Source of the DNA: Sipunculus nudus
Lineage: Eukaryota; Annelida; Sipuncula; Golfingiida; Sipunculidae
Assembly: GCA_026874595.1 (NCBI GenBank)
Contig: CM049317.1
Location: 22,142,882-22,206,881 of the forward strand
Reading direction: 5' to 3'
Length of the DNA: 64,000 bases
Position 1 is the first letter of the stretch, and each line of letters starts with the position of its first letter. The translations under genes were made by a program, and so were the position numbers. A model generated the notes under the pieces. That model was not told where the DNA came from, searched no databases, and worked only from the letters and a program-made list of their open reading frames with translations. Positions 24,290-35,205 of this stretch are shown piece after piece.

Positions 24290-24572
24290 GGCCAATAAAA
24301 TAAAAGGTATGGTTCTCAGGCACTTTTTTTCCAGAAATCAGTGCAGGCGGGTGGTATTTTATTTTTGACCTGTTTTGTAAGTTTCAATAAAAATGTCATA
24401 TGATCAGAAAAAGCATGAAAATAACAAACTGTTTCACTGAACAGGTAAAAGCACTACATCAACTGTTCTAAATATCTTCTTTGAAGATAAAAATCAAAAT
24501 AAAAACTTTTGATGCGGGGGGTTTAAATTGACGCAAGCCGTGCCTGAGAATCATACCTCTTATTTTTTTGCC
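24290..24572. mobile_element. PIF/Harbinger-type MITE, copy 1
   Basis: A 283-bp element with terminal inverted repeats running from GGCCAATAAAATAAAAGGTA through GGTTCTCAGGCAC, mirrored at the right as GTGCCTGAGAATCATACC and ending TTTGCC. It is flanked on both sides by TAA. Three-base TWA target duplications with GC-rich terminal bases are typical of PIF/Harbinger elements. There is no coding capacity. Confidence 0.75.
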
Positions 24573-26020
24573 TAATACTCTTCTAAACATGACTGGCTGT
24601 TGTGTGAAATGTAACGGTACATTATCCACACAGGCTTTTTATTTAATATATCAATATTTTATGAAAAGAAGATTTGAAAATTTGTTTAAATGATGTGTTG
24701 TTGTCAGAGCCATCAATAATCTTACTGGTGCTTGTAAGAGCCATCAGTAATAATATTAGTTTCTTTGCAACAATAAATATAACAACCTTTCAGTATTTAA
24801 TTTATCATGCCATCTATATCCTCACAATAATTACAACTTTTTTTTCATGGTAATTATATTCTAAGTTAATCATTCCAGTTTTCATCCCATTACATTTTAT
24901 GATTATTTTAAATAACAACTTCACAGCCAGAAAATAATCTTGGATTTTTCTTGCTAGGAATTAACTGATAACTGTCAACAAGTAATTAAATTCTGAATTC
25001 AAAACTGAGGATACCAGTGTACATAGAATTTTTTAAGCTGGGTAAAACAAATCATAAATAAAGCTAAAGAAAAAAATATTAACAACGTACTGTTCGTTCT
25101 TAATTCAAATCTATTCATGACAATGATGAACAAGTTTTAGAGAATAATTATGTATTTATTCTTTATTTCGTTTTAAAAACATATTAGCTAATATTTAACA
25201 AATCTAGAGTGGATATCTCACACTGGCTATTTTCTGGAATTGCATGACTGTTTTAGTTCTTTGATTATTTCACAATCTAAAAAACATGTCCTTCAAGTAT
25301 TTAGAGTGCACATACATGTACCCAGTATTCCATAGAACTGAACCTTAACATTAAGTGAATTGCCATTTAGCACTTACAACACAGTGGCTGAATTATGCAC
25401 ATAACTATTGAGATATCCAGCAATAATGTAACCCAGATACAAGGAGTCGGACACAAAGCAAACAGGATAATTTTATTAATCCGTCTGACATGGAAAGTAA
25501 AAATTAATCACAAAAACAAAAGTGAAAATTACTCTGTTGTTGTTGTTGATGTCATAAATTCTCATACAGGGTGCAATAATCAAGTATGTGCACTGGAAAA
25601 CAGGTTTCTCTCTGATCTACAGTTTGAAAGAGAAAACATAATTAACTTGAGCAATAAATATAAATAATACCAAGTGATCCATGGGTAATGGAACTCCGCA
25701 GACAATCCTGGTTAAGTGTTCTACCCATGTTAACAATGGACCAGAGTAAAAAATTATTATTTCAATAATTCACTTAAAAATATGAATTACACTTTTATTT
25801 CCTATATTTAATAATTCCTGGTTTTTTCCATGATTTTTAAAGTGATTTTTAAAACAAATTATGACTTCATTTCATTGTGTATATGACAGACTCTTTGTTA
25901 TTGCTATGTTCAAGAAACAGATTATATTGTTCTTGTTCTAAACATGAATTAAGAAAACCCTATAATCTTTATGGCACTATTGATATAAATTTGTGTGTGT
26001 GTGTGTCTGTCCATATATAA
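24573..26020. other. Non-coding DNA without recognised features
   Basis: AT-rich. A 90-codon frame at 25395-25667 has no domain. A (GT)n tract near 25991-26006 abuts the HINE-like element. Confidence 0.4.
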
Positions 26021-27265
26021 ACTAGACATTTCTTGGCACCGCTGGTGCCATAGTATCGCCAGACAAATGAGCTTTTATGGTATTTTGTTGATATAATGTT
26101 ATGTATTTGTATTTTAGCAATGAATGTCAGAAACATTTGTACAAATATAGGAATATTTAAAGTGAAGGCAATTGTTATGTAAAAGGTTATGTATAAATAG
26201 AAGTATATATTTAATGATGTATTGAGTTGTATATGTATGTTTGGAGTAACTTGTTTGAGAATAATATAGAGTAAAGCAGAAAGAAAGAGAAAGAGATGGA
26301 TAGACAGGATTTCAGAGAGATGGAGAGATATGATAATGGTTAGTGTAAAACTGCATTCCAAAATATCCAACATTTGAAAAAAAATTAAATTAAAAAAAAA
26401 ATAATTTAAATTAAATTAAATTTTAAAATTAAATTTAAAATTAAATATACCTCATTCCATAAACCATATCTATATACATGCATAACATGAAAGAAATCTG
26501 TCCATTACTGTTTGACTTATAATGCTCACAGTATATACTGTCAAGTGGCAAGGATGGGGTATTCAAAGGCGCAAAAAACAAGAAAAGGACAACAGGTGGT
26601 GCCACCTATCTTCTGCAAAAGACAAAACTATCCAAGATCTTCCGTCAACTTGATTTTTGGACCAATCCATGCATCCCTTTTTAAGATATTCATGATTTTA
26701 TGTGATTTTCACCATATATGGTAATATTCAAGGACAAAGCCACTCTCAAAGGAAAGGTCATGACCCCAATTTTAATATACATCATCCCATAACCCATACC
26801 TATGTACATGCATAATATTAAAAAAATCTGTCAATCAGTTTTTGACTTGTGATGCTAAAAGTACTGTCAAGTGGCAATGATGGGGGTATTAAATGGCACA
26901 AAAACAAGAAAAGGATACTAGGTGGCACCACCAGTTTCCGGTACATGACATCACTATCCAAGATCTTTGTCCAACTTGATTTTTGGATAAATCCATGAAA
27001 GATTTCTTGAGATATTTAAGAATTTGTGTGATTTTCCCCAAAAATGGATCTATTCAAGGTCAAGGTCACTCTCCTAGTTGAGGTCATGACCCCATTTTAA
27101 ATAGGCTTCGTCCTCTCACCTATATCTATAAATGTGTCAAGTTTGAAAAAGATCCTTGAAATATTTTTTGAGTTATTGTGTCCAAAAGAAATCTCTGCGG
27201 CAGCGGCGGCGGCGGCGCGACCGTGCCTAAACCATAGTATCTCCAGACTATGTCTGGCGATACAA
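26021..27265 (+). mobile_element. HINE-like non-autonomous element, copy B
   Basis: This copy starts ACTAGACATTTCTTGGCACC with the hairpin GGCACC-GCT-GGTGCC and ATAGTATCGCCAGACA, like copies A and C. About 390 bp of unrelated AT-rich sequence (26066-26450) then replaces the first tandem units. Two tandem units follow, with palindromes at about 26592 and 26920. The diverged last unit comes next, then the CGG tract near 27198-27216, CGACCGTGCC, and the complete right hairpin GTATCTCCAGAC-TAT-GTCTGGCGATAC ending ACAAT. The right-end GTCTGGCGATAC is the inverse of the left-end GTATCGCCAGAC. Confidence 0.8.
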
Positions 27266-27394
27266 TTATATTTACTGGAAGTCAATATCATATGGACATC
27301 TGCAGAATTCCATTCTGGATTCGGACTATGTTACATGCTTTCTCAAATTTTATATCCTGGTTTTAACTACGCCTTAAGATTACTGTACCTGCGG

Positions 27395-27530
27395 GCACCC
27401 ATGGATTTTGCCCAATCAAACTTCAGTGAGGTTATCTGTTGGTAAGTAATTATTTTTAAGTCAAGTGAAAATCTGAAGCCCTGGTAAGTTAACATGGTGT
27501 CACCGTGACACCAAAAGATGACTGATGGAC
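27395..27530 (+). repeat. Single monomer of an about 170-bp tandem family
   Basis: This block matches the monomers at 31975-32425. Shared motifs are ATTTTGCCCA, ACTTCAGTGAGGTTATCT, GTAAGTA and a GGTGTCACCGTGACACC palindrome (27496-27512, perfect 8-bp arms). It lies 130 bp downstream of copy B. Confidence 0.6.
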
Positions 27531-27802
27531 AAAATGACATGGACAATGAGTATACCATAATATATAGTATAAAATAAAAAGCTATGATAACAAACACCAA
27601 TATGCAGAAATAAAAGAAAATACGAATTCCCTGACTACTCTCTGCTTCGAGACGTTTTGACTGATGGACAAACTGACATGCAGTGGCCAAAGAAAATACC
27701 ATAATTAATAATATATATTAAAAAGCTACTATATCCAACACCAATATGCAGAAATAAAAGAAAATACCAATTCCCGGACTTCTCTCTGCTTCGAGACATT
27801 TT
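27522..27802 (+). repeat. Tandem duplication, 139-bp period
   Basis: Two direct copies begin CTGATGGACAAA at 27522 and 27661 and run to CTCTGCTTCGAGACRTTTT. Divergence is low, so the duplication is recent. It overlaps the end of the 170-bp monomer. Confidence 0.85.
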
Positions 27803-29084
27803 CCTGGACTTATTCCTGATTATATGAAGGGAAGGTTCAAGGTTTCCTCTATTTCAAGTTGGCTGGAAACCCAGTAGAATGACAAAAATTTTCAAAATTA
27901 GCTAAATTTATATTAAAAGAATATATCCTACGTGTAATAAAAATGCTTCATCCTTGCAATTAAAACTGCTTAACATGCAGAATTAATTTGTCTGTGACAG
28001 ACCTTGAGGAATTCAGCTTTTAATTACTGCAAGAAATGTTAAATTAATTTCCAAAGAGCAGATATGTAAACTTTTTGGTTTATAATCTTATTTAAAGAAT
28101 GCAATGCAAGTGATGGAATGAATTAAAGGTGAGATCCCTTGAAGTGGTCAGTATCTAATCACTCCAGCAAGCGGCTAGAATTTATTTACAAAGTGATCCG
28201 TTTGAGTATCCATGGTGATGCACGTGCGGGATAAAGAGGTATCGTTATGGAAACGGTGCTGCTAGATGCAGATGCTAAGGGCGCCAACTCTTCACTTGAT
28301 AACGCGAAGAAAACACAGGAAATGTAAAATCCCACCCCACTACCCTTATAATGTGGCCCCCCCTTTGATGCCATCCTCGCCGCTCACTCCATCAAAACTT
28401 CCGGCCTTCCGTAAACAAAAGGGGGGTTGAAAAACCTGCACTCGACACTGTGTTGATGACTGTGACATCGGTAATTACCAAGCCCCCATGCCCTCATGGC
28501 CCCCACATATGTTCACTGAACCATTCCTGAGCTCCGATTTTACACCACAAACCTGATAAGCTACGAGGGAGTCTGGTCACATCCAGTTCTCTGCTATATG
28601 TCAACCTGCCATTCATTTTATAATGTATCAAAAGTGGTATAATCTCTATTCAATTTTCAAGCAAATCTTACATCAATTTTATTCAGCCAAGTACTTCGTT
28701 ACAGCAGATTAAAATGTTTTCTGAGCATATATGCATGTTATCCATCAGGGCTACATGATAGCATTTTTTATTAAGTTTCATCAATTCTTTCTCATGCTTT
28801 CCAGAAAACAATGGTAATTTCAAAGAAAATAAAATATCTCAAAACCTGTCAATGGGATCACATAATTTTCCAGATAAGCAAAATAATTAAATTGTGTGCT
28901 TTTACAGAAAGAATTATAGATAATAAAAACTGGGATATTAATTCAAACGTTATATAATGTAATAAAGCTCATTACTAACAGAGAAAACACTGAGCAAGGC
29001 CCGGCATACAACATATCAATATATTGGTCATTGTCTGAACTACGGGTACGAATCGATTGTAAAAATATATTTGATGACTTGACA
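27803..29084. other. Non-coding DNA with a GC-richer patch
   Basis: The patch at 28190-28560 is distinctly GC-richer and not repetitive, with GTATCCATGGTGATGC near 28205 that loosely resembles an RFX X-box. No convincing exon was found. It could be an alternative promoter or enhancer; this is weak inference. Confidence 0.3.
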
Positions 29085-29300
29085 ATAAAAAACAACCAAT
29101 GATTGATTATTAATTAAGTATAATATTATGTACCAGTTACATTACCGTGAAATATTCTCTATAGAATTATACCTAATATATTAACCAAATAAATTCAGTA
29201 ACTTGTACATGACACACTGAAAGGTCAAGGTCATGGCTTGGTCGTTGACACTTATTCCTTGCACAAGACTTTTAATGCTATTTTTTGCAATGTCTAACTT
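29085..29300 (+). repeat. Dispersed repeat of about 230 bp, plus copy
   Basis: Reverse-complement partner of 23640-23870. It includes AACAACCAATGATTGATTAT and an AAGGTCAAGGTCA direct half-site pair at about 29221. A partial echo (CCAATGATTGA) recurs near 29403. Confidence 0.6.
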
Positions 29301-30100
29301 ACATCTCTGACTGAATAAGACTTCTTTGAACGTGCACACGATCGTTTATTATTATTTTTATTATCCATTATGCAATAAATTTAAATGATTATGAAAAAAA
29401 TGACCAATGATTGAAAAATTGATTAATTGGTGCACCAGTAGTATAAACTCTGTAAACACGAGTGTCAGAATGCGTCTTAAACCGATAACTAACCATCCAG
29501 TTTAGTCCTCATCACTGCTGTCCTAACAATTTTTAACTTGTTCTGCTGTACAAAATGTAACTTCCTGGTAAGGAATTAACATAAATTTTATTGATAAACA
29601 AAAATAAATAAATTTTCTGGCTACAACGACAAACTGCAGGAAATGTCATAACATAATATAACTGTGCCTTAAATATAAGGGTCCAATCTCCATCAAAAAC
29701 AGCTACATCAAACTACATCAACAAGGCTCAAAATTAACTTTTGTATGTAATTGCCCAGTAACAAAGCTTTTACTTGCCCTACATGAATTTTTACTTGCCC
29801 TTACAACAACAGCACAAACGATTGTAGTTAATCGTTTCTGGCAAGTTGGACAACCAAATTCTTCATATTTTTTTATAATTATAATTATAATAATTTGATA
29901 ATTATATTTCTTTTTTTAGTTTCTAGTCCTTTGACTTGGCTTAAGCAAGCAGCCTACCATTTAAGTTGAGCCCTGACCATTTCTTTTTATTCATATTAGA
30001 TCCCAGTATATTTCATTTAAAATCTGACACAGTCTTTCAAATTAAATGTATTTATGAACTTATTCATTTTGGTATGTTTTTTTTTCCAATTTATTTAATA
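29301..30100. other. Non-coding DNA without recognised features
   Basis: AT-rich sequence between the dispersed repeat and the third plus-strand HINE-like element. Nothing recognised. Confidence 0.4.
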
Positions 30101-31664
30101 ACTAGATATTTCTTGGCACCGCAGGTGCCATAGTATCCCCAGACAATTAATCCCCCCCCCCCTTTAAGAATAGGACCCCATCTTCAGCAACAATTAATAT
30201 CAGACCACACTCATAGAAAAGGTCATTCTCATAGAAAAGGTCATGATCCAAATTTCAATATACATCATCCCATAACCCATATCTATGTATTTGCATAATA
30301 TGAAAGAAATCTGTCCATTAGTTTTTGACTTATAATGCTCACAATACTGTTAAGTGGCAATGATGGGGTATTAAACGGCACGAAAACAAGTAAAAGAATA
30401 ACAGGTGGCACCACCTGTTTCCCGTACATGACAACACTATCCAAGATCTTTGTTCAAGTTGATTTTTGGACCAATCAATGCATCCCTTATTGAGAAATTA
30501 ATGATTTTGTGTGATTTTCACCATATATGGCAATATTCAAGGTCAAGGCCACTTATTGGAAAGGTCATGACCCCTATTCAAACAAACATTATCCTATAAC
30601 CCATATCCATGTATATGCATAATATGAAAGAAATTTGTCCATTAGTTTTTTACTTATAATGCTCACAGTACTGATAAATGGCAATGATGGGGTATTAAAC
30701 AGCACAAAACAAGTAAAAGAATAACAGGTGGCGCCACCTGTTTCGGGTACATGACAATACCTTCCAAGATCTTCGAACATGTTGATTTTTGGACCAATGC
30801 ATGCATCCCTTATTGAGATATTAATGATTTTGTGTAATTTTCACCATATATGGCAATATTCAAGGTCAAGGCCACTCTAATAGGAAAGGTCATGACCCCA
30901 ATTTATATATATACATCATCCCATAACCCATGTCTATGTATATACATAATATGAAAGAAATCTGTCCATTAGTTTTTGACTTATAATGCTCACAGGTTAT
31001 AAATGAACTGTTAAGTGGCAATGATGGGGTATTAAACTGCACGAAAACAAGTAAAAGAATAACAGGTGGCGCCACCTGTTTCCGGTACATGACATTACTA
31101 TCCAAGATTTTCACCATATATGGCAATATTCAAGGTCAAGGCCACTCTCATAGGAAAGGTCATGACCCCAATTTAAATAAACATCATCCCATAACCCATA
31201 TCTATGTATTTGCATAATATGAAAGAAATCTGTCCATTAGTTTTTGACTTATAATGCTCACAGTACTGTCAAGTAGCATTTTTGGGGATATTAAACGGCA
31301 TGAAAACAAGTAAAGAATAATAGGTGGCGCCACCAGTTTCTGGAACATGACAACCCTATCCATGATTTTCGATCAACTTGATTTTGGGATCAATCCATGC
31401 AAGTTTTCTTGAGATATTTAAGAATTTGTGTGATTTTCCCCAAAATTGAACCTATTCAAGGTCAAGGTCACTCTCCTAGTTGAGGTCATGACCTCATTTT
31501 AAATAGGCGTCGTCCTCTCATCCATATCTATACATATACCAAGTTTGGTAAAGATCCGTGGAATATTTTTTTGAGTTATTGTGTCCAAAAGAAATCTCTG
31601 CGGCGGCGGCGGCGCGACTATGCCTAAACCATAGTATCTCCAGACTATGTCTGACGATACAATA
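30101..31664 (+). mobile_element. HINE-like non-autonomous element, copy C
   Basis: This copy is nearly identical to copy A over most of 1.5 kb, including the C run after GACAATTAAT and the unit order. Tandem palindromes lie at 30401, 30724, 31062 and about 31320. The third unit has lost about 75 bp, so the last spacing is about 259 rather than 326 bp. A short duplication of TCATAGAAAAGGTCAT lies near 30205-30240. The CGG tract near 31601 is followed by the right hairpin with one mismatch (GTCTGACGATAC) and ACAAT. Unlike copy A, the terminal hairpin is retained. Confidence 0.8.
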
Positions 31665-31960
31665 AATGGTAGGCATGTGTAATACAATACAATAACATAT
31701 ATAAAAGCATTAATATTAAATTATATAAATTGTCAATATAAAGACACAAGTAACAATTTTGCCTGAACCTCAAATTTGTATTGCAGGAAAATATCAAGAA
31801 AATAAATATTAATGCCAAAAGTTAAGGTGATTTCCATACACCGAGAGCTAAGATTTTCAGAGTACACCTGTTCTAAAAGGTCCTCTGCCAGGAACCAGCA
31901 TATATATTGGTAATGTGTAAAAATATATATAACAAGAGCACTGCAAATGGTGCATAATAT
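31665..31960. other. Non-coding DNA
   Basis: AT-rich spacer after copy C. An 86-codon minus-strand frame at 31733-31993 has no domain. Confidence 0.4.
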
Positions 31961-31969
31961 GCCTGTTGC

Positions 31970-32430
31970 ATATTTTGTGACCTCTGACCTCATTTAATAT
32001 GCGTGAATTTGTTGTGTACGTAATTCAGGTGATAACTGTATTGGTTAATACTCATCATGAGTTTTATGAAAATCCATCAGATTTTTGGTAAGTCAGGGTG
32101 GTGCCACCAAAATGTGGTGACCTCTGACCTCATAAAAAATGCATGGATTTTACTGGAAATAGTGCTTTTAATAGGTTAGATATTATATTGATTAATATTT
32201 CTGTTGAGTTTTATCAAAATCCATTATATTCCTTGCACATTATTGCTGTGACACCACAAAGTAGCCTGGTGACCTCTGAGGGTTCTGACCTGATTAAATA
32301 TGCGTTAATTTTGCCCAGTGTGAAACTTTGGTGAGATAATCTATAGGTAAGTAGTTCTGGTAATTTTCGTGAAAATCCATCAAAGCCTCGGTAAGTTTTC
32401 ACAGTGACACTAAAAGTTAACGGACATCAA
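31970..32430 (+). repeat. Tandem array of about 170-bp units with DR1-type motifs
   Basis: Three imperfect units each hold GTGACCTCTGACCT followed by a TGATTAAATATGCGTTAATTT-like block, a GAAAATCCATCA block, and a palindromic GGTGGTGCCACC or TGACACCA block. Two units contain the perfect TGACCTCTGACCT (31978-31990 and 32118-32130), a direct repeat of AGGTCA spaced by one base when read on the minus strand. The layout resembles the HINE-like cores, so this may be the core of another such element. Confidence 0.7.
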
Positions 32431-34248
32431 AGACCAGCGCAATTAAAAACCTTAACCTTGAGTATATGTTACAAGATCCATCATACATGTATGTATAGGG
32501 TTGATCACATCATGTATTGTATTTGAACTAGCTGATTATATTTAAATCTCAAACCATGCTCAAAGAAACATCTCAATCCAGGAAGCAAACCACATACAAA
32601 CAACAACTTGATACAGTTTGAAGTTCAACCACAGCACACTGTTCAAGAGCATAATAGTAAATAACTGATACTTATTTATCATGGCCTTAAGTTTAATGTC
32701 CTCTGATCAGAAACATTTCGCAACGTAATTGAACTGTACATATAATCTGCCTATCCCTGTTTTTGTATCACTGACCTGGAACTAGATCTATTTGAACACA
32801 GCATTAAGGTCTGATATGAATCAATGCCTAGTTATTATCAGATAATCTCTTGAGAATAATTTAATTTGGCAATGTTCCAACCCCTGTATCAGCTTACCTA
32901 TACATAACAGGAATTTGAACTCCCCTTTTCTTCAATAAGAACCATGTTTTCTCTGTGTAATCTACACAACCATGCCTCAACATAAATTCATATAAAAGCA
33001 ATGAATCACTGTCAAACCAAATGTTAACAAACTGTCCCCTTTAGTGAAATGTTGTCATGTTGTATTAATTACAGGTACATGCCCTATTTACCAAGTACTT
33101 TATCACGGCCAGAAATATTGATAGGGAACCCATTACACTCACATTATGTTATTGATAAAGCAGTCTTCTTAAATTCAGCAGAAAATATCTGTAAATAGTA
33201 CAGATGAACTGATAATGGTGTGTTGTGCATGGTGCCACAATTCTTAAGTGGGCTGTTTTTTTAATTTCCTATATTCATTTGTAATATTATAACAATACCC
33301 AATACTTCATTGACAATATGATTGAGTTTCCCTGTGGATTATTTCCTAAATAAAACATTGAGGATTTCTTCTTGTTTATAAATGTTATAAATAGTTATAT
33401 CCATTACACATAAAAACAAGGATATTTAATTAAAATACTGTGGTTTCCATTTTGGTCACAAAGGTTTCCAATTTTCCTTATCCTCTAACAGCAAATATTT
33501 GATGCCATAAACAATACCAGATCATGTATGCATAGTAGTTGTTATTCAAAGGATGCATAGTAGTTGTTATTCAAAGATTGCCAAATTGATATCAAAATTT
33601 TCAAATTATATGCCAATTACAAAAAGTGACCCATGGGTCATAACGCTCAGCCCACTGTCATGTTGACAAAATGTCCTAGCATAGGCAACTAATTAAGATA
33701 ATGTAGGTGGCATCATAGTCCATGCATATTACCTCAAGTTCATCAAGACCAATTTGCACTCCTAATTCGATGACAATTAATCCAGCTGTTCCTGAGGAAT
33801 CTGGTAATTTGTGTACATTTTGCATTTTTTCTTGGGTGCTCAAACATGGCCTGTAACTTATAATTAATCTTGGGGGGTATTTCTGAGCTTGTTAGCTTGG
33901 AGGATATAGGTAAGAGAGACCTAATTTCAGGTTTCTGAAGAGAACCTTGAGGAACTCTCAGGATTTCAAGTTAGAAGATTCTACTTTTTCTAGGTCCAAT
34001 GGTAATGGTTTGTGCCCTGCTTTGGTATCAAATTTTCAATTATTCTAAGCCCCATAGCTTGGAAAATTTGGGTAACTGAGACCTAATTTCAGGTTTCCAA
34101 GGAGAATTTCATGGACCTCCCTGGATGTCAAGTTAAAATAACCTAGGTACAGTGGTTACAATTTGTGCCCTGTTAACTTACCAATTTTGAGCTGCAGCCG
34201 CTCTGACATTTCTATTAAGAAGATAAAATCATACAATTTCCTTTGTTA
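32431..34248. other. Non-coding DNA; small direct duplication
   Basis: No exon or transposon seen. A 25-bp direct duplication beginning ATGCATAGTAGTTGTTATTC occurs at 33528 and 33553. Two loosely similar blocks near 33880-33990 and 34050-34150 (ACCTAATTTCAGGTTTC) suggest an old 170-bp tandem duplication. Confidence 0.45.
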
Positions 34249-34584
34249 GGCCAAAATAAAAAAAAGGTATGGTTCTCAGGCACTTTTTTTCAGAAATCAA
34301 TGCGGGCGGGCGCTTTTTTAATTTTAATTTTTTGGTATGTTTCGATAAAAATGTCAAATGATAAGGGAAAAGCATGAAAATAACAGTTTTATTTTGCTAA
34401 ATAAGTAAAAGCACTACAAAACAGAGGAAATTGTATGGTTTTATCTTCTTGAAAGAAATGTCGAAGCGGCAGCAGCTCAAAATTGGAAAGTTTTTATTAA
34501 AAATCAAAATAAAACGTTTTGATGCGGGGGTTTAAAATTGATGCGGGCGGTGCCTGAGAACCATACCTTTAATTTTTTTTGGCC
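34249..34584. mobile_element. PIF/Harbinger-type MITE, copy 2
   Basis: A 336-bp element with inverted ends GGCCAAAATAAAAAAAAGGT and TTTTTTTTGGCC, an internal GGTTCTCAGGCAC / GTGCCTGAGAACC pair, and TTA on both sides. It is the best-preserved member of the family also seen at 24290 and 50449. Confidence 0.8.
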
Positions 34585-34732
34585 TTATGTAGTCCTTTTA
34601 CTTGTTTAGCATTATAAATCTGTTATTTTCATGCTTTTCCCTTATCATTTGACATATTTATCGAAATGCCCGCCCGCATTGACCTATGAAAAAAAGTGCC
34701 TGAGAACCAAACCTAATTTTTTTTGGGCCTTA
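34585..34732 (-). mobile_element. Inverted half-copy of the same MITE, adjacent to copy 2
   Basis: Sharing a TTA with the right end of copy 2, this 140-bp block is the reverse complement of the left half of the element (CTTTTCCCTTATCATTTGACA, then GCCCGCCCGCATTGA, then GTGCCTGAGAACC and GGGCC), followed by TTA. Together with copy 2 it forms a near 150-bp stem if single-stranded. Confidence 0.7.
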
Positions 34733-34869
34733 GGTATAGGTTTTAAATTGCTTTTTTAGTGTATAAAATCAAATCGAATGTTACCATCATACCTAAGTGA
34801 ACTTCTATAGGAGAAGACCGGTTAAAGAACTCTTCAATTAAATTTTAGGGACCTTCTTTACACTCCTTT

Positions 34870-35205
34870 AACAAACACAGAAACTTACAGTAAGTGTGCT
34901 TTGCTTTTGCGTATGCAGCACTAACTGTTTGGAATGGATCAACTGCCTGAGGACATTAAGACAGCTCGGTCTACTGTCATTTTTTAAAAAGAGGTTCAAA
35001 ACCTATTATTTCAGGCAAGTGATTAGCTAGTTTTTCTGTGTGAATGGTTTTAAAAGCTCTGTACCTTGCATGTAGTGTGATAATTTATCATTGTTTTAAT
35101 GTCCATTTGACATATGTATTCTTGATTTGTGAGCCGCTGTTGAGTATTGTATTATACATTTGGACAGTTTAAATATTCTAATAAACTATAACTATCAACT
35201 ATACA
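34870..35205 (+). mobile_element. LINE 3' end, decayed
   Basis: In plus-strand reading the region holds AFAYAAxTVWN followed, after a frameshift, by PEDIKTARS and FFKKRFKTYYFRQVIS with a stop. This pattern is the extreme C-terminus of the reverse transcriptase polyprotein of CR1/Jockey-type LINEs (usually VAAPxLWNSLPexIR...FKxxLKTxLF). An AT-rich 3'UTR-like tail ends in ATAACTATAACTATCAACTA. The frameshift and short length mark it as a 5'-truncated, inactive copy. Confidence 0.7.

Noticed and set aside
28200-28225. RFX X-box-like GTATCCATGGTGATGC
   Set aside because: Several mismatches to the consensus in a region with no mapped start site.
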